DNA of 64,000 nucleotides from Brachybacterium halotolerans. GTDB lineage: Bacteria; Actinomycetota; Actinomycetes; Actinomycetales; Dermabacteraceae. The stretch covers positions 565,963 through 629,962 of the forward strand of contig NZ_JAEDAJ010000001.1 in assembly GCF_016623465.1 (NCBI RefSeq), read 5' to 3'. Below are positions 1-6,843 of the stretch, one piece after another (the first letter of the stretch is position 1; each line of letters starts with the position of its first letter). Under the pieces are notes generated by a model, which saw nothing but the letters and a program-made list of their open reading frames with translations, did no database searches and had not been told where the DNA came from. The position numbers and the translations under genes were made by a program.

Positions 1-298
1 GTCGGCCGACGTCCGCCGTGCGATGGGCGACCTGCCGATGCAGGTTCACGAGGTCCACGACGTCGTCGTCGACGATGCCGATCGTGCCGACGCCTGCGCC
101 CACGAGGTAGGGGACGCTCGCGCTGCCGAGCCCTCCCGCGCCGATCACGAGCACGCGGGCCGCGGCGAGGCGACGCTGCGCGGTCTCGTCGAACCCGGGC
201 AGGGAGAGCTGGCGTCGGGCGCGCTCGGCCTGCTCGGGGGTGAGCGGTGGCCCCGGCGCGACCAGCGGCTCCACAGCAGGATGAGCGAGTGGGTCCAT
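1..298 (-). CDS. MoeB/ThiF-family sulfur-carrier adenylyltransferase, N-terminal part
   Basis: N-terminal 99 codons of an E1-like enzyme that adenylates the C-terminal glycine of a small sulfur carrier (MoaD or ThiS type); the gene runs off the left edge. Seen: a short lead (LTPEQAERARRQLSLPGFDE, about residues 19-38), then the Rossmann nucleotide-binding motif VIGAGGLGSASVPYL, the acidic strand end IVDDDVVDLVNL and HRQ, all typical of MoeB/ThiF/HesA. The ATG at 298 is chosen because a TACGAT box ends 8 nt upstream and no Shine-Dalgarno is present. It is divergent from the MoaD-like gene at 429, its likely substrate. The C-terminal zinc and rhodanese parts, which would separate MoeB, MoeZ and ThiF, are outside the window. 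Confidence 0.88.
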   Translation of the reverse strand, partial: MDPLAHPAVEPLVAPGPPLTPEQAERARRQLSLPGFDETAQRRLAAARVLVIGAGGLGSASVPYLVGAGVGTIGIVDDDVVDLVNLHRQVAHRTADVGR

Positions 299-306
299 AG
301 CTGCCC

Positions 307-312
307 ATCGTA
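307..312 (-). promoter_or_regulatory. -10 box TACGAT for the MoeB/ThiF-like gene
   Basis: TACGAT on the minus strand ends 8 nt before the ATG at 298, placing the transcript start at or next to the start codon (leaderless). No clear -35. Confidence 0.6.
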
Positions 313-416
313 GGCGCGAGGGGCAAGAGGAGGTCGGGCGGCTGCGGGCGGTGCGTCCGGTCGGGCCCGCTGTCGAGGGCCGCCGTCTGCTCTCCCTCGG
401 GTCTCCCTCGGGCTCC

Positions 417-422
417 TAGACT
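417..422 (+). promoter_or_regulatory. -10 box TAGACT for moaD
   Basis: TAGACT is followed by 6 nt and then the ATG at 429, with no Shine-Dalgarno; the arrangement fits a leaderless transcript. Confidence 0.6.
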
Positions 423-428
423 GGGCGC

Positions 429-677
429 ATGTCCACGCTCACCGTTCGCTTCTTCGCCGCGGCGGCCGATGCCGCCGGCACCGAGCAGGAGACCTGGGAT
501 CCGGGCGATGCCCCCACGCTGGGTGCTCTGCGCACCCGGCTGGTCGAGCGCTTCGGAGAGCCCATGCGGCGCGTGCTCGCCAACGGGTCGTTCCTCGTGG
601 ACGGCGTGGTGCGACGGGACGACGGCCCCGTGGACGGCGATCGCGTGGACGTGCTGCCGCCCTTCGCGGGCGGCTGA
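429..677 (+). CDS. moaD: MoaD/ThiS-family sulfur-carrier protein
   Basis: 82-residue beta-grasp protein. It starts MSTLTVRFFAAAADAAGTE, as the small subunit of molybdopterin synthase does, and ends DVLPPFAGG, the flexible diglycine tail that is adenylated and then thiocarboxylated. The middle carries the family pattern TLGALRTRLVERFG and a glycine-valine turn (LVDGVVRRDDGPVDGDRVDVLPP). The length is normal for MoaD. It lies divergent to a MoeB/ThiF-type activating enzyme, and the pair shares a 130-bp intergenic region. MoaD is favoured over ThiS by the N-terminal VRFFAAA and the PPFAGG tail, but the conjugate made (molybdopterin or another thio-compound) cannot be told from this window because no moaE is visible. 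Confidence 0.85.
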   Translation: MSTLTVRFFAAAADAAGTEQETWDPGDAPTLGALRTRLVERFGEPMRRVLANGSFLVDGVVRRDDGPVDGDRVDVLPPFAGG

Positions 678-720
678 CGCGACCGGGCGTCTGACGCGAG
701 TGGGCGGCTGGCGCGACGCC
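670..720 (+). repeat. Degenerate 17-bp repeat between convergent genes
   Basis: Two to three imperfect copies of a unit like CTGACGCGACCGGGCG fill the gap between the ends of moaD and the GcvR-like gene. No stable hairpin with a T-run was found. Confidence 0.35.
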
Positions 721-724
721 GAGG

Positions 725-1306
725 TCAGGCGCCCGTCGGCGCGGCGGCGTCCTCGAGATCCAGGTCGACCATGAGGTCGTTCGCGATCGGCTCGAGCACG
801 CGGCGCACCATCTCGATGTCGCCCGCCTCCCCGTCGGCGCCGGGCAGGCGCACGAGCGCCTCGGCCTCGAACAGCACCCCGCCACCCTCCGGGGCGTCCA
901 GCGTCCAGGAGCGGAACGATTCGATGCTCACGCCCTGCTCGGCCAGCGCGCGGCTGACCTGATGGACCATCCCGGGTCGGTCCTGGCCGAGGAGGTGGAC
1001 GCGCAGCGGCTGCTCGTGCGGCATGGCGGAACCGGGCGCACGATCACGTGCACCGACCGCGCCCTCCGGCGCGCGGGTCACCTCGATGCTCCAACCGACC
1101 TCGGAGAGCAGGTCCGCCACGGCGGCCTCGAGCGCCGTGGCGCGCTCCTCCTGGATCTCCACGAGGACGATGCCCGCGAAGGTTCCGGCGAGACGGGCGA
1201 ACTGGCTGTCGAGCCAGTTCCCTCCCTGTGTCTCGACCACGCGGGCCAGGGCGGAGACGAGTCCTTCGCGATCCTCACCGATCGCGGTCAGCACGAGTTG
1301 CGTCAT
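725..1306 (-). CDS. GcvR-like tandem ACT-domain regulatory protein
   Basis: 193 residues with two ACT domains. The first (about 1-75) opens MTQLVLTAIGEDREGLVSAL and contains ETQGGNWLDSQF; the second (about 100-185) opens LRVHLLGQDRPGMVHQVSRAL. GDREGLV/DRPGMV turns after beta-1 are the ligand-binding signature of ACT domains, and the two-domain build with this N-terminus matches the glycine cleavage repressor GcvR. In Proteobacteria GcvR works by binding GcvA; no GcvA-like protein is seen here, so the target in this organism is unknown. The ATG at 1306 is preferred over longer frames because translation upstream is Arg/Ser-rich junk and a TAGGCT box lies 7 nt before it. Confidence 0.8.
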   Translation of the reverse strand: MTQLVLTAIGEDREGLVSALARVVETQGGNWLDSQFARLAGTFAGIVLVEIQEERATALEAAVADLLSEVGWSIEVTRAPEGAVGARDRAPGSAMPHEQPLRVHLLGQDRPGMVHQVSRALAEQGVSIESFRSWTLDAPEGGGVLFEAEALVRLPGADGEAGDIEMVRRVLEPIANDLMVDLDLEDAAAPTGA

Positions 1307-1313
1307 GCGGCCG

Positions 1314-1319
1314 AGCCTA
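1314..1319 (-). promoter_or_regulatory. -10 box TAGGCT for the GcvR-like gene
   Basis: TAGGCT on the minus strand with 7 nt to the ATG at 1306; leaderless arrangement. The box lies at the 3' end of the sigma-factor gene. Confidence 0.6.
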
Positions 1320-2579
1320 GACGACGCCGTCAGGGCGCGTCGCGGTGCATCGGTCGGACGTCGCCCGAGCATCACCGCCGCCGAGGCGGGCGGCCTGGCG
1401 CAGCAGGTGCTCGCGCTCAGGCAGGCTGCCTGCAATCCCCGCGGCACGAGCGTAGAGCTCTGCGGCGAGCTCGCGCCGCCCCGCCTTCTCGTGCATGTAT
1501 GCGTCGGCGGCCGTGCGGCGGGGCACGTCCTCGGCGACCTCGGCGAGTGCGGCCAGGCCGGCGAGCGCGCCATCGGCCTCCCCCACGGCGATCGCGCGGT
1601 TCAGCGCCACCACGGGGCTCTCGGTGAGTGCCAGCAGGTCGTCGTACCAGCCGGCGATCTGCACCCAGTCGGTCTCCTCGACGGTGCGGGCGTCCGCATG
1701 CAGCGCGGCGATGGCCGCCTGGGCCTGGAACGGCCCCAGCGAGCCGAGCGAGAGGGCGCACTGGAGGATTTCCACGCCCTCGGCGATGCCGTGGGCGTCC
1801 CACAGCGAGCGGTCCTGGTCCGCGAGCGGGACGAGGGCCCCGTCCGCGGCGAACCGGGCGGGACGCCGCGCATGGTGCAGGAGCATGAGCGCAGGCAGTC
1901 CGGCCGCCTCGGGATGGTCCACGGCGCGGTGCAGCTGGCGGGCCAGACGGATCGCCTCCGACGCGAGGTCGACCTCGCCCCGGTATCCCTCGTTGAAGAT
2001 CAGGTACAGCACCTGCGCCACGGTGGCGACGTCGCCGGGCTCATCGAGGCGACGTCCGGCGATCGTGCGCTTGGCGCGGCTGATGCGCTGGGCCATCGTG
2101 GCTTCGGGAACCATGTGGGCGGCAGCGATCTGTCTCGTGGTCAGTCCGGCGACCGCGCGGAGGGTGAGTGCGGCGGCGGCGGACGGACTGAGCGCTCGGT
2201 GGGCGCACAGGAAGAAGAGCTCGAGGGTGTCGTCGAGGCCCTGGGCACCGGGCGTCGTCACGCCGGGATACGTGTGCGCTCGGTCCTCCGCCTGCCTCGT
2301 GCTGAGCGCGTGGTCCGCCTCCTCCCTCCTGCGGCGGGAGGAGGCGGAGCGCACGGCGTCCACATGGCGTCGCCACGCGACGGTGACGAGCCATGCGGCA
2401 GGGTCGCGCGGCGGTTCCCGTGGCCAGCGCTCGAGCGCCTGGACGAGTGCCTCCTGGACGGCGTCCTCGGCGTCGGCGAAGTCGGCCCCGCGACGACGCA
2501 TCGCTGCGATCGTCGCGGGGACCAGCTCTCGGACTCGCCGGTCGTCGATCGGCGGGCGCGTCCCTCCCTCGGGACCCAC
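1317..2579 (-). CDS. ECF sigma factor with C-terminal TPR-like region (ECF42 type)
   Basis: 420 residues. About 1-95 is sigma region 2 (DAEDAVQEALVQALERWP; PAAWLVTVAWRRHVD). About 115-180 is sigma region 4 (TLRAVAGLTTRQIAAA, then AQRISRAKRTIAG). The remaining 230 residues are an alpha-helical region with LIFNEGYRG, VDLASEAIRLAR, ALHADARTVEETDWVQIAGWYDDL and SPVVALNRAIAVGEADG, the hallmark of the ECF42 group (DUF6596). Such sigma factors need no classical anti-sigma factor; the C-terminal part is thought to control activity. The gene starts at a GTG 10 bp after a DGPF-domain gene, the standard genomic partner of ECF42, so both are cotranscribed. The signal sensed is not known. Confidence 0.88.
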   Translation of the reverse strand: MGPEGGTRPPIDDRRVRELVPATIAAMRRRGADFADAEDAVQEALVQALERWPREPPRDPAAWLVTVAWRRHVDAVRSASSRRRREEADHALSTRQAEDRAHTYPGVTTPGAQGLDDTLELFFLCAHRALSPSAAAALTLRAVAGLTTRQIAAAHMVPEATMAQRISRAKRTIAGRRLDEPGDVATVAQVLYLIFNEGYRGEVDLASEAIRLARQLHRAVDHPEAAGLPALMLLHHARRPARFAADGALVPLADQDRSLWDAHGIAEGVEILQCALSLGSLGPFQAQAAIAALHADARTVEETDWVQIAGWYDDLLALTESPVVALNRAIAVGEADGALAGLAALAEVAEDVPRRTAADAYMHEKAGRRELAAELYARAAGIAGSLPEREHLLRQAARLGGGDARATSDRCTATRPDGVV

Positions 2580-2589
2580 GGCGGATGCT

Positions 2590-2997
2590 TCAGTCCTCGC
2601 CGGGCGAGTCCTCGCCGAGGAAGGGACGCACCTCGAGCCATTCGTGGATCGGCAGCCCGTCCTTGCCGGGCTCGGCCGAGAGCTCGGCCGCGAGCTCGAT
2701 GGCGCGCTCGCGGCTCTCGACGTCGATGACCATGCCCCCGGCGATGAGGTCCTTGGACTCGGGGAAGGGGCCGTCGGTGACGGGCGGCTTCCCCTCGCCG
2801 CCGTAGCGGACCCACAGTCCCTCCTCGGCGAGCGCCCCGGTGGCGACGAACTCGCCGCTCTCGCGCAGCCGGTCCATGAAGTCCTCCATGTAGCGCACGT
2901 GCGCCGTGACCTCGTCGGGCGTCCACGTGTCCATCGGATGGTCGTTCACGCCCTTGGGGGCGCCGCGGTAGTGCTTGAGGAGCAGGTATCGGGCCAT
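2590..2997 (-). CDS. YCII-related DGPF-domain protein, ECF42 partner
   Basis: 135 residues starting MARYLLLKHYRG, with the eponymous motif VTDGPFPESKDLIAGGMVID in the middle and a GG(M)xxDV turn as in YciI-like dimeric alpha-beta barrels. DGPF proteins are encoded next to ECF41/42 sigma factors across actinobacteria; their biochemical function is still unclear. The start at 2997 is fixed by AAGGAGG 6 nt upstream; longer readings add an Arg-rich tail. It is the first gene of a two-gene operon with the sigma factor. Confidence 0.85.
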   Translation of the reverse strand: MARYLLLKHYRGAPKGVNDHPMDTWTPDEVTAHVRYMEDFMDRLRESGEFVATGALAEEGLWVRYGGEGKPPVTDGPFPESKDLIAGGMVIDVESRERAIELAAELSAEPGKDGLPIHEWLEVRPFLGEDSPGED

Positions 2998-3037
2998 GAG
3001 GTTCCTCCTTGTGCGGGGCGGCGGGCTGCCGCCGTCG

Positions 3038-3850
3038 TCATGCGGGGGTCGGAGCCGCCGAGCGGTTCTCGACATCATCCTCCGAGGAGGATCGCGGGGG
3101 CTTCCGGGCCTCGATGAGGTGACGACTCGAGTGGGCGATGAAGGGGCCGTCGGACCGGATCTGCTCGTGCAGATCGCTCAGGCGGTCGCGGTGGGCGTCG
3201 ACGGTGAAGCCCGGGACCCACCAGATCACCTTGCGCAGAAGATAGACGACGGCGGCGACGTCGAAGATCTCGATGCGCAGCCGCGCGGTGCGCAGGTCGA
3301 CGACCTCGAGACCGGCGGCTCGGGCCTGCTCGGCCTCGACCTGGGGATCGCGCCCGCGGCGCTGCTCCGGCAGGGGGCCGAGGAAGAACTCGATGAGCTC
3401 GAAGGCGCTCGCGGGGCCGACGTGCTGGGCGAAGTAGCTCCCTCCGGGTCGCAGCACGCGGGCGATCTCGTCCCAGTGGATCGAGGCCGGGTGGCGGCTG
3501 GTGACCAGGTCGAAGGCTCCGTCGGCGAAGGGCAGCGGCGGTTCATCGGGGTCGGCGACCACGGCGACCCCGCGGGGATGCAGCAGCGCGGTGGCCCGCG
3601 CGATGTTGGGCGGCCAGGACTCCGTGGCGACCGCGAGCGGGGGAAACCTCGATGCGCCGGCGAGCACCTCTCCCCCGCCGGTCTGGATGTCGAGCGAGGC
3701 CGTCGCCCTCTCGAGGCGCTCCCCGAGCCGTCGCGCGTAACCCCATGGAGGGCGCTCCTCGGTCGCGCGGCCGTCGAGCCAGGAGAAGTCCCAGCCGGAG
3801 ACGTCGGCCTCCGCGCCGATCCGCAGCAGCTCGTCGAACGAAGTGGTCAT
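3038..3850 (-). CDS. Class I SAM-dependent methyltransferase
   Basis: 270 residues. A Rossmann-type methyltransferase: DIQTGGGEVL (motif I, about residues 54-63), VVADPDEPPLPFADGAFDLV (motifs II-IV) and IARVLRPGGSYFAQHVGP (post-IV). The region DFSWLDGRATEERPPWGYARR before motif I is common in actinobacterial proteins of this group. The substrate cannot be read from the sequence. Single gene divergent from the VOC-GNAT fusion; the ATG at 3850 follows a TAGCGT box by 6 nt, suggesting a leaderless message. The C-terminus ends in a Ser/Pro-rich tail. Confidence 0.8.
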   Translation of the reverse strand: MTTSFDELLRIGAEADVSGWDFSWLDGRATEERPPWGYARRLGERLERATASLDIQTGGGEVLAGASRFPPLAVATESWPPNIARATALLHPRGVAVVADPDEPPLPFADGAFDLVTSRHPASIHWDEIARVLRPGGSYFAQHVGPASAFELIEFFLGPLPEQRRGRDPQVEAEQARAAGLEVVDLRTARLRIEIFDVAAVVYLLRKVIWWVPGFTVDAHRDRLSDLHEQIRSDGPFIAHSSRHLIEARKPPRSSSEDDVENRSAAPTPA

Positions 3851-3856
3851 GGCGCA

Positions 3857-3862
3857 ACGCTA
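3857..3862 (-). promoter_or_regulatory. -10 box TAGCGT for the methyltransferase gene
   Basis: TAGCGT on the minus strand, 6 nt before the ATG at 3850. Confidence 0.5.
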
Positions 3863-3904
3863 GGGCCGACGGGGCGGCGGCGCCATGGGTTTCCTTCCGG
3901 TCGG

Positions 3905-3923
3905 TATTATAGATTGCTAGCAT
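3905..3923 (+). promoter_or_regulatory. AT-rich promoter region of the VOC-GNAT gene with palindrome TGCTAGCA
   Basis: In a window of about 70% GC this 19-bp stretch is almost wholly A/T and holds overlapping -10 candidates (TATTAT at 3905, TAGATT at 3910, TAGCAT at 3918) plus an 8-bp perfect palindrome TGCTAGCA at 3915-3922. It lies about 40 nt before the ATG at 3963, so this gene, unlike many neighbours, probably has a 5' leader. Confidence 0.45.
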
Positions 3924-3962
3924 CCGATCAGAGACCCCGCAGACGAGACAGAGAGCGAGCCC

Positions 3963-4910
3963 ATGACCGATGACATCCGCGCCCTGACCCTGATCGTCAC
4001 CGACCCCTCGGCCGCAGCCGCCGCACTGCACTCGATTCTCGACTGGGAGATCGAGGCCGACTTCGGCACGTTCGCGTCCCTCACGCCCGCCACGGGGATA
4101 CCGCTGTGGCTCAACGCTCCCGCGGACGGCGAAGCGACATCCTCGGGCATCGTCCTGCACCTCACGGCCGACGACGTCGACCGGGCCTTCACCGCCGCCG
4201 TCGACCGCGGGGCGCGAGCGGTGCGAGCCCCACAGGACATGGACTTCGGCGAGCGCTCCGCCTCGGTCGCCCTCACGGCGCTCCCCGGAGTCACCCTCGA
4301 CTTCTCGCACCCGATCACCCCGTCGCCCGGTTCCCTCGACGCGACCCCTCCCCAGAGGGAGGCCGGACACGATGCAGGGTCCGCGCGCGTCCACGACGGA
4401 GTCGCCACCGATCGGATCGAGATCCGCCCCGCGTCTCCAGGCGATGTCGAGGCGATCCGCGATTTCGGGGCCGACGTGATCCCCGCCCATTACGGACCGA
4501 TCATCGGCGAGGACGCCGCGCAGGGCCAGGTCGACCGCTGGTGGACGCGCGATGCCATCGAGCGATCGGTCTTCCAGGGGCATCACGTGGTCGCGATCGC
4601 CGCCGGCCGGATCGTGGGCGTCGCCGAGCGCGGCCGTCACGGCAGGGACCATGTGCTCTACAAGCTCTATCTCGCACCCGAGGCCCGCGGCCATGGGCTC
4701 GGACCCCGCCTCGTCGACAGCATCATCGAGCAACTGCCGGTGGGCACCGAGCGCCTCCTCACGGAGCACTTCGCCGGCAACACCCGCGCCGCCGCCTTCT
4801 ATGCGCGAGAGGGATTCGTCGAAGACCACATCGAGCCGCACCCGTCGGGCGACGTTGCGCAGGACACCGTGTGGCGGGTGCGGGATCTGGGGCAGGCCGG
4901 CGAGAGCTGA
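3963..4910 (+). CDS. Glyoxalase/VOC domain fused to GNAT acetyltransferase
   Basis: 315 residues with two unrelated domains. About 1-120 is a VOC (glyoxalase/bleomycin-resistance) half: ALTLIVTDPSAAAAALHSIL, GIVLHLTADDVDRAFTAAVD, and the ending SVALTALPGVTLDFSHP. About 150-310 is a GNAT N-acetyltransferase: IEIRPASPGDVEAIRDFG, the acetyl-CoA loop LAPEARGHGLGPRLVDSII, and the C-terminal NTRAAAFYAREGFVED. The joining stretch (about 120-150) is Pro/Asp-rich. Stand-alone versions of each domain are common; the fusion suggests one substrate bound or sensed by the VOC half and acetylated by the other, but neither substrate can be named. Only a weak ribosome-binding site precedes the ATG. Confidence 0.82.
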   Translation: MTDDIRALTLIVTDPSAAAAALHSILDWEIEADFGTFASLTPATGIPLWLNAPADGEATSSGIVLHLTADDVDRAFTAAVDRGARAVRAPQDMDFGERSASVALTALPGVTLDFSHPITPSPGSLDATPPQREAGHDAGSARVHDGVATDRIEIRPASPGDVEAIRDFGADVIPAHYGPIIGEDAAQGQVDRWWTRDAIERSVFQGHHVVAIAAGRIVGVAERGRHGRDHVLYKLYLAPEARGHGLGPRLVDSIIEQLPVGTERLLTEHFAGNTRAAAFYAREGFVEDHIEPHPSGDVAQDTVWRVRDLGQAGES

Positions 4911-4952
4911 CCCTCCGTCTTTGGTCTCGACCCGCGCCGACCATCGGCCAGA

Positions 4953-4975
4953 GGTGTCCACCAAACGTTGACACC
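4953..4975. promoter_or_regulatory. Palindromic operator GGTGTC-N11-GACACC over the -35 of the CPBP gene
   Basis: Perfect 6-bp inverted repeat (4953-4958 and 4970-4975) whose right arm lies inside a consensus -35 hexamer TTGACA at 4968-4973. A protein bound here would cover the promoter. The downstream operon encodes an HTH protein that could be the ligand. Confidence 0.55.
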
Positions 4976-4996
4976 CCGTCGAAGGCGGCGGAGCCT
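4968..4996 (+). promoter_or_regulatory. Promoter TTGACA-N17-GAGCCT of the CPBP-HTH operon
   Basis: TTGACA (4968-4973), a 17-bp spacer, GAGCCT (4991-4996, one mismatch to TANNNT at its first two bases), then 7 nt to the ATG at 5004. Geometry is that of a leaderless transcript. Confidence 0.55.
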
Positions 4997-5003
4997 CGAG
5001 GAC

Positions 5004-6104
5004 ATGAGCACCGCAGCCCAGAACCCCGCACCCGAGCATCCCGTCCCTCCGAGCTCCGCAGCGCCGCAGCGTCCGGCGCCGCGGATCGTCCCGCCGGTCG
5101 TCCTCGACCGCGTGCCGTGGAAGCGCGTGGGCCTGTTCGTCCTGCTCACCTATGTCATCTTCGCCCTGTTCGCCGCGCCCTTCTGGTTCCTGCCCGGCGG
5201 CATCGCGAACCCGTTCTTCACCCTGGTGATCGCGGTGGGCATGTGGGCGCCCGCGCTCGCCTCGATCATCATGGCGAAAGGCGTGGAGAGGACGAACTGG
5301 CGCACCCGAGTGGGTCTGCGCTTCCGCGGACGCTGGCGCGGGATCCTCGCGTGGTCGGTGATCGGCGTCGTCGCCATCGCGGCCGTGATCCTGCTGTCCT
5401 CGGTGGTCATGGTGCTGCGGGGAGTGCCGGGCGATCTCACCGGCGGCACCTGGCTGACCGTCGGCACCCAGCAGATCTCCGACCTCACGGGCACCGACAT
5501 CCCTCCCATCGCCTTCGTCCTGATCATGGCGATCAACCTGGTCTTCGGCCTGGTCGTCACGGCCGTCGCCGCGCTCGGCGAGGAGATCGGCTGGAGGGGC
5601 TGGCTGTGGCCGGCCCTGCGCCCGCTGGGCCGGGTGCGCGGTGCGCTCGTGATGGGTGTGATCTGGGCGCTCTGGCACACGCCGGTGATGGCGATCGGGT
5701 ACAACTACCCAGGCGTCGCCCGCTTCATCGCGATCCCGTTCTTCATCCTCCCGTGCATCGCGATGTCGCTGCTGTTCTGCGGCCTGGCCGACCGCGCGGG
5801 CGGCAGCCCCATCCCCTCGGCCTGGGCGCACTCGGCGGTGAACTCGCTCGGCTCCACGCTCATCGGCATCGTCAGCACGACGGCGACCGGCGCCGCCCTG
5901 AATCCGCTGATCGACACGCAGGCCGGAGTCGTCGGGGTCGTGCTGCTGCTGATCGCCGCCGCAGTCCTGGTCCCGTGGAGGGCACGGCGACCGATCGTGC
6001 ACGGGCTGCCGTCCGCGCCCGTCCCGTCGGGCGCCTCCGATTCCGCACCCCTCGCATCGGAGCCCGCACCGTCGGCGCCAGGATCCGGCAGGATCGAGGG
6101 GTGA
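5004..6104 (+). CDS. CPBP-family intramembrane glutamic endopeptidase
   Basis: 366 residues with about eight hydrophobic segments. After a Pro-rich cytoplasmic lead (about 1-40), motif 1 AALGEEIGWRGWLWPALRPL carries the two catalytic glutamates and the arginine, motif 2 GVIWALWHTPVMAIG carries the first histidine, and SAWAHSAVNS the second; together they define the CAAX/CPBP (Abi) membrane protease family. Members act in prenyl-protein processing in eukaryotes and in bacteriocin immunity or regulated proteolysis in bacteria; the target here is unknown. The C-terminal 45 residues are Ser/Pro/Ala-rich. The start at 5004 is supported by the promoter geometry. Its stop overlaps the next start by 4 nt (GTGA). 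Confidence 0.85.
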   Translation: MSTAAQNPAPEHPVPPSSAAPQRPAPRIVPPVVLDRVPWKRVGLFVLLTYVIFALFAAPFWFLPGGIANPFFTLVIAVGMWAPALASIIMAKGVERTNWRTRVGLRFRGRWRGILAWSVIGVVAIAAVILLSSVVMVLRGVPGDLTGGTWLTVGTQQISDLTGTDIPPIAFVLIMAINLVFGLVVTAVAALGEEIGWRGWLWPALRPLGRVRGALVMGVIWALWHTPVMAIGYNYPGVARFIAIPFFILPCIAMSLLFCGLADRAGGSPIPSAWAHSAVNSLGSTLIGIVSTTATGAALNPLIDTQAGVVGVVLLLIAAAVLVPWRARRPIVHGLPSAPVPSGASDSAPLASEPAPSAPGSGRIEG

Positions 6105-6748
6105 GCACCGAGACACCGGCCCGACGGGCCGATGCGGAGGCGCAGCTCTTCGAGGAGCTGCGCTTCTCCGCGTCGCTGTGCACGAGCGCCCTGGGGAGCG
6201 GGGAGATGGGCGGGGAGGAGTCCCTCGCAGCCGCGGCGCAGCTGGTCTCCTCCGCCGACCGCACCCTGCACCGGTTCGTCGCCGCCGCGCGCGCCGAGGG
6301 GACCTCGTGGGCGCACATCGGCAGCGTCCTGGGCATCTCCCGACAGGCCGCGCAGAAGCGCTTCTCCTCCCCGCCCCAGCGGGTGCTCGCCGAGGCGGAG
6401 AGCCCCGACCCAGAGCTTGTCGCGCGCGCCGTCGAGGTGATGGAGCACGCGGCGGCGGGCGAGGCCGACCTCCTCGATGCGATCGCGAGTCCTCGCATGC
6501 GTCGCGCGCTGGGCGAGGCCGGTGCCGCTCCGGTGCTGGCGGGCGTCGAGCCGGTCTTCGGCGCCTGCCTCGGCCGTGGGAGGCCGGAGGCACGCGTGAT
6601 CGCACAGGTCACGCTGGTCAGCGCGCGGGAGCATCGGGAGCGCGCCGACGCCATGGTCCGTGTCAGCCTCACCGCCGAGGGCCGACTGCTCGGCCTGTAC
6701 TACGACGTCGCCGAGCCGGATACCCTCGACGTCGTCCCTGAGCCCTGA
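6101..6748 (+). CDS. HTH-containing protein coupled to the CPBP protease
   Basis: 215 residues, GTG start overlapping the protease stop. About 30-85 forms a helix-turn-helix: DRTLHRFVAAARAEGTSWAH then IGSVLGISRQAAQKRF, a pattern common to small actinobacterial regulators. The C-terminal half (about 115-205) resembles a DUF3887-like alpha-beta fold (DLLDAIASPRMRRALGEAG; LTAEGRLLGLYYDV), which may bind a ligand. Translational coupling to a membrane protease suggests that the two work as one sensor-regulator unit and that this protein may bind the GGTGTC palindrome upstream of the operon; this is inference. Confidence 0.7.
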   Translation: MSTETPARRADAEAQLFEELRFSASLCTSALGSGEMGGEESLAAAAQLVSSADRTLHRFVAAARAEGTSWAHIGSVLGISRQAAQKRFSSPPQRVLAEAESPDPELVARAVEVMEHAAAGEADLLDAIASPRMRRALGEAGAAPVLAGVEPVFGACLGRGRPEARVIAQVTLVSAREHRERADAMVRVSLTAEGRLLGLYYDVAEPDTLDVVPEP

Positions 6749-6843
6749 GCCGGGGCGCTCGGAGCGCAGGCACGGGACGACGCACGTGCCGTCGGACCGG
6801 CCCCGGCCCCGGCAGGGACGGCGACGATCCGAAGGAGCATCAG

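Noticed and set aside
3543-6605. 1020-codon open frame on the - strand
   Set aside because: Arg/Pro/His-rich translation antisense to the VOC-GNAT and CPBP genes; no recognisable domain.
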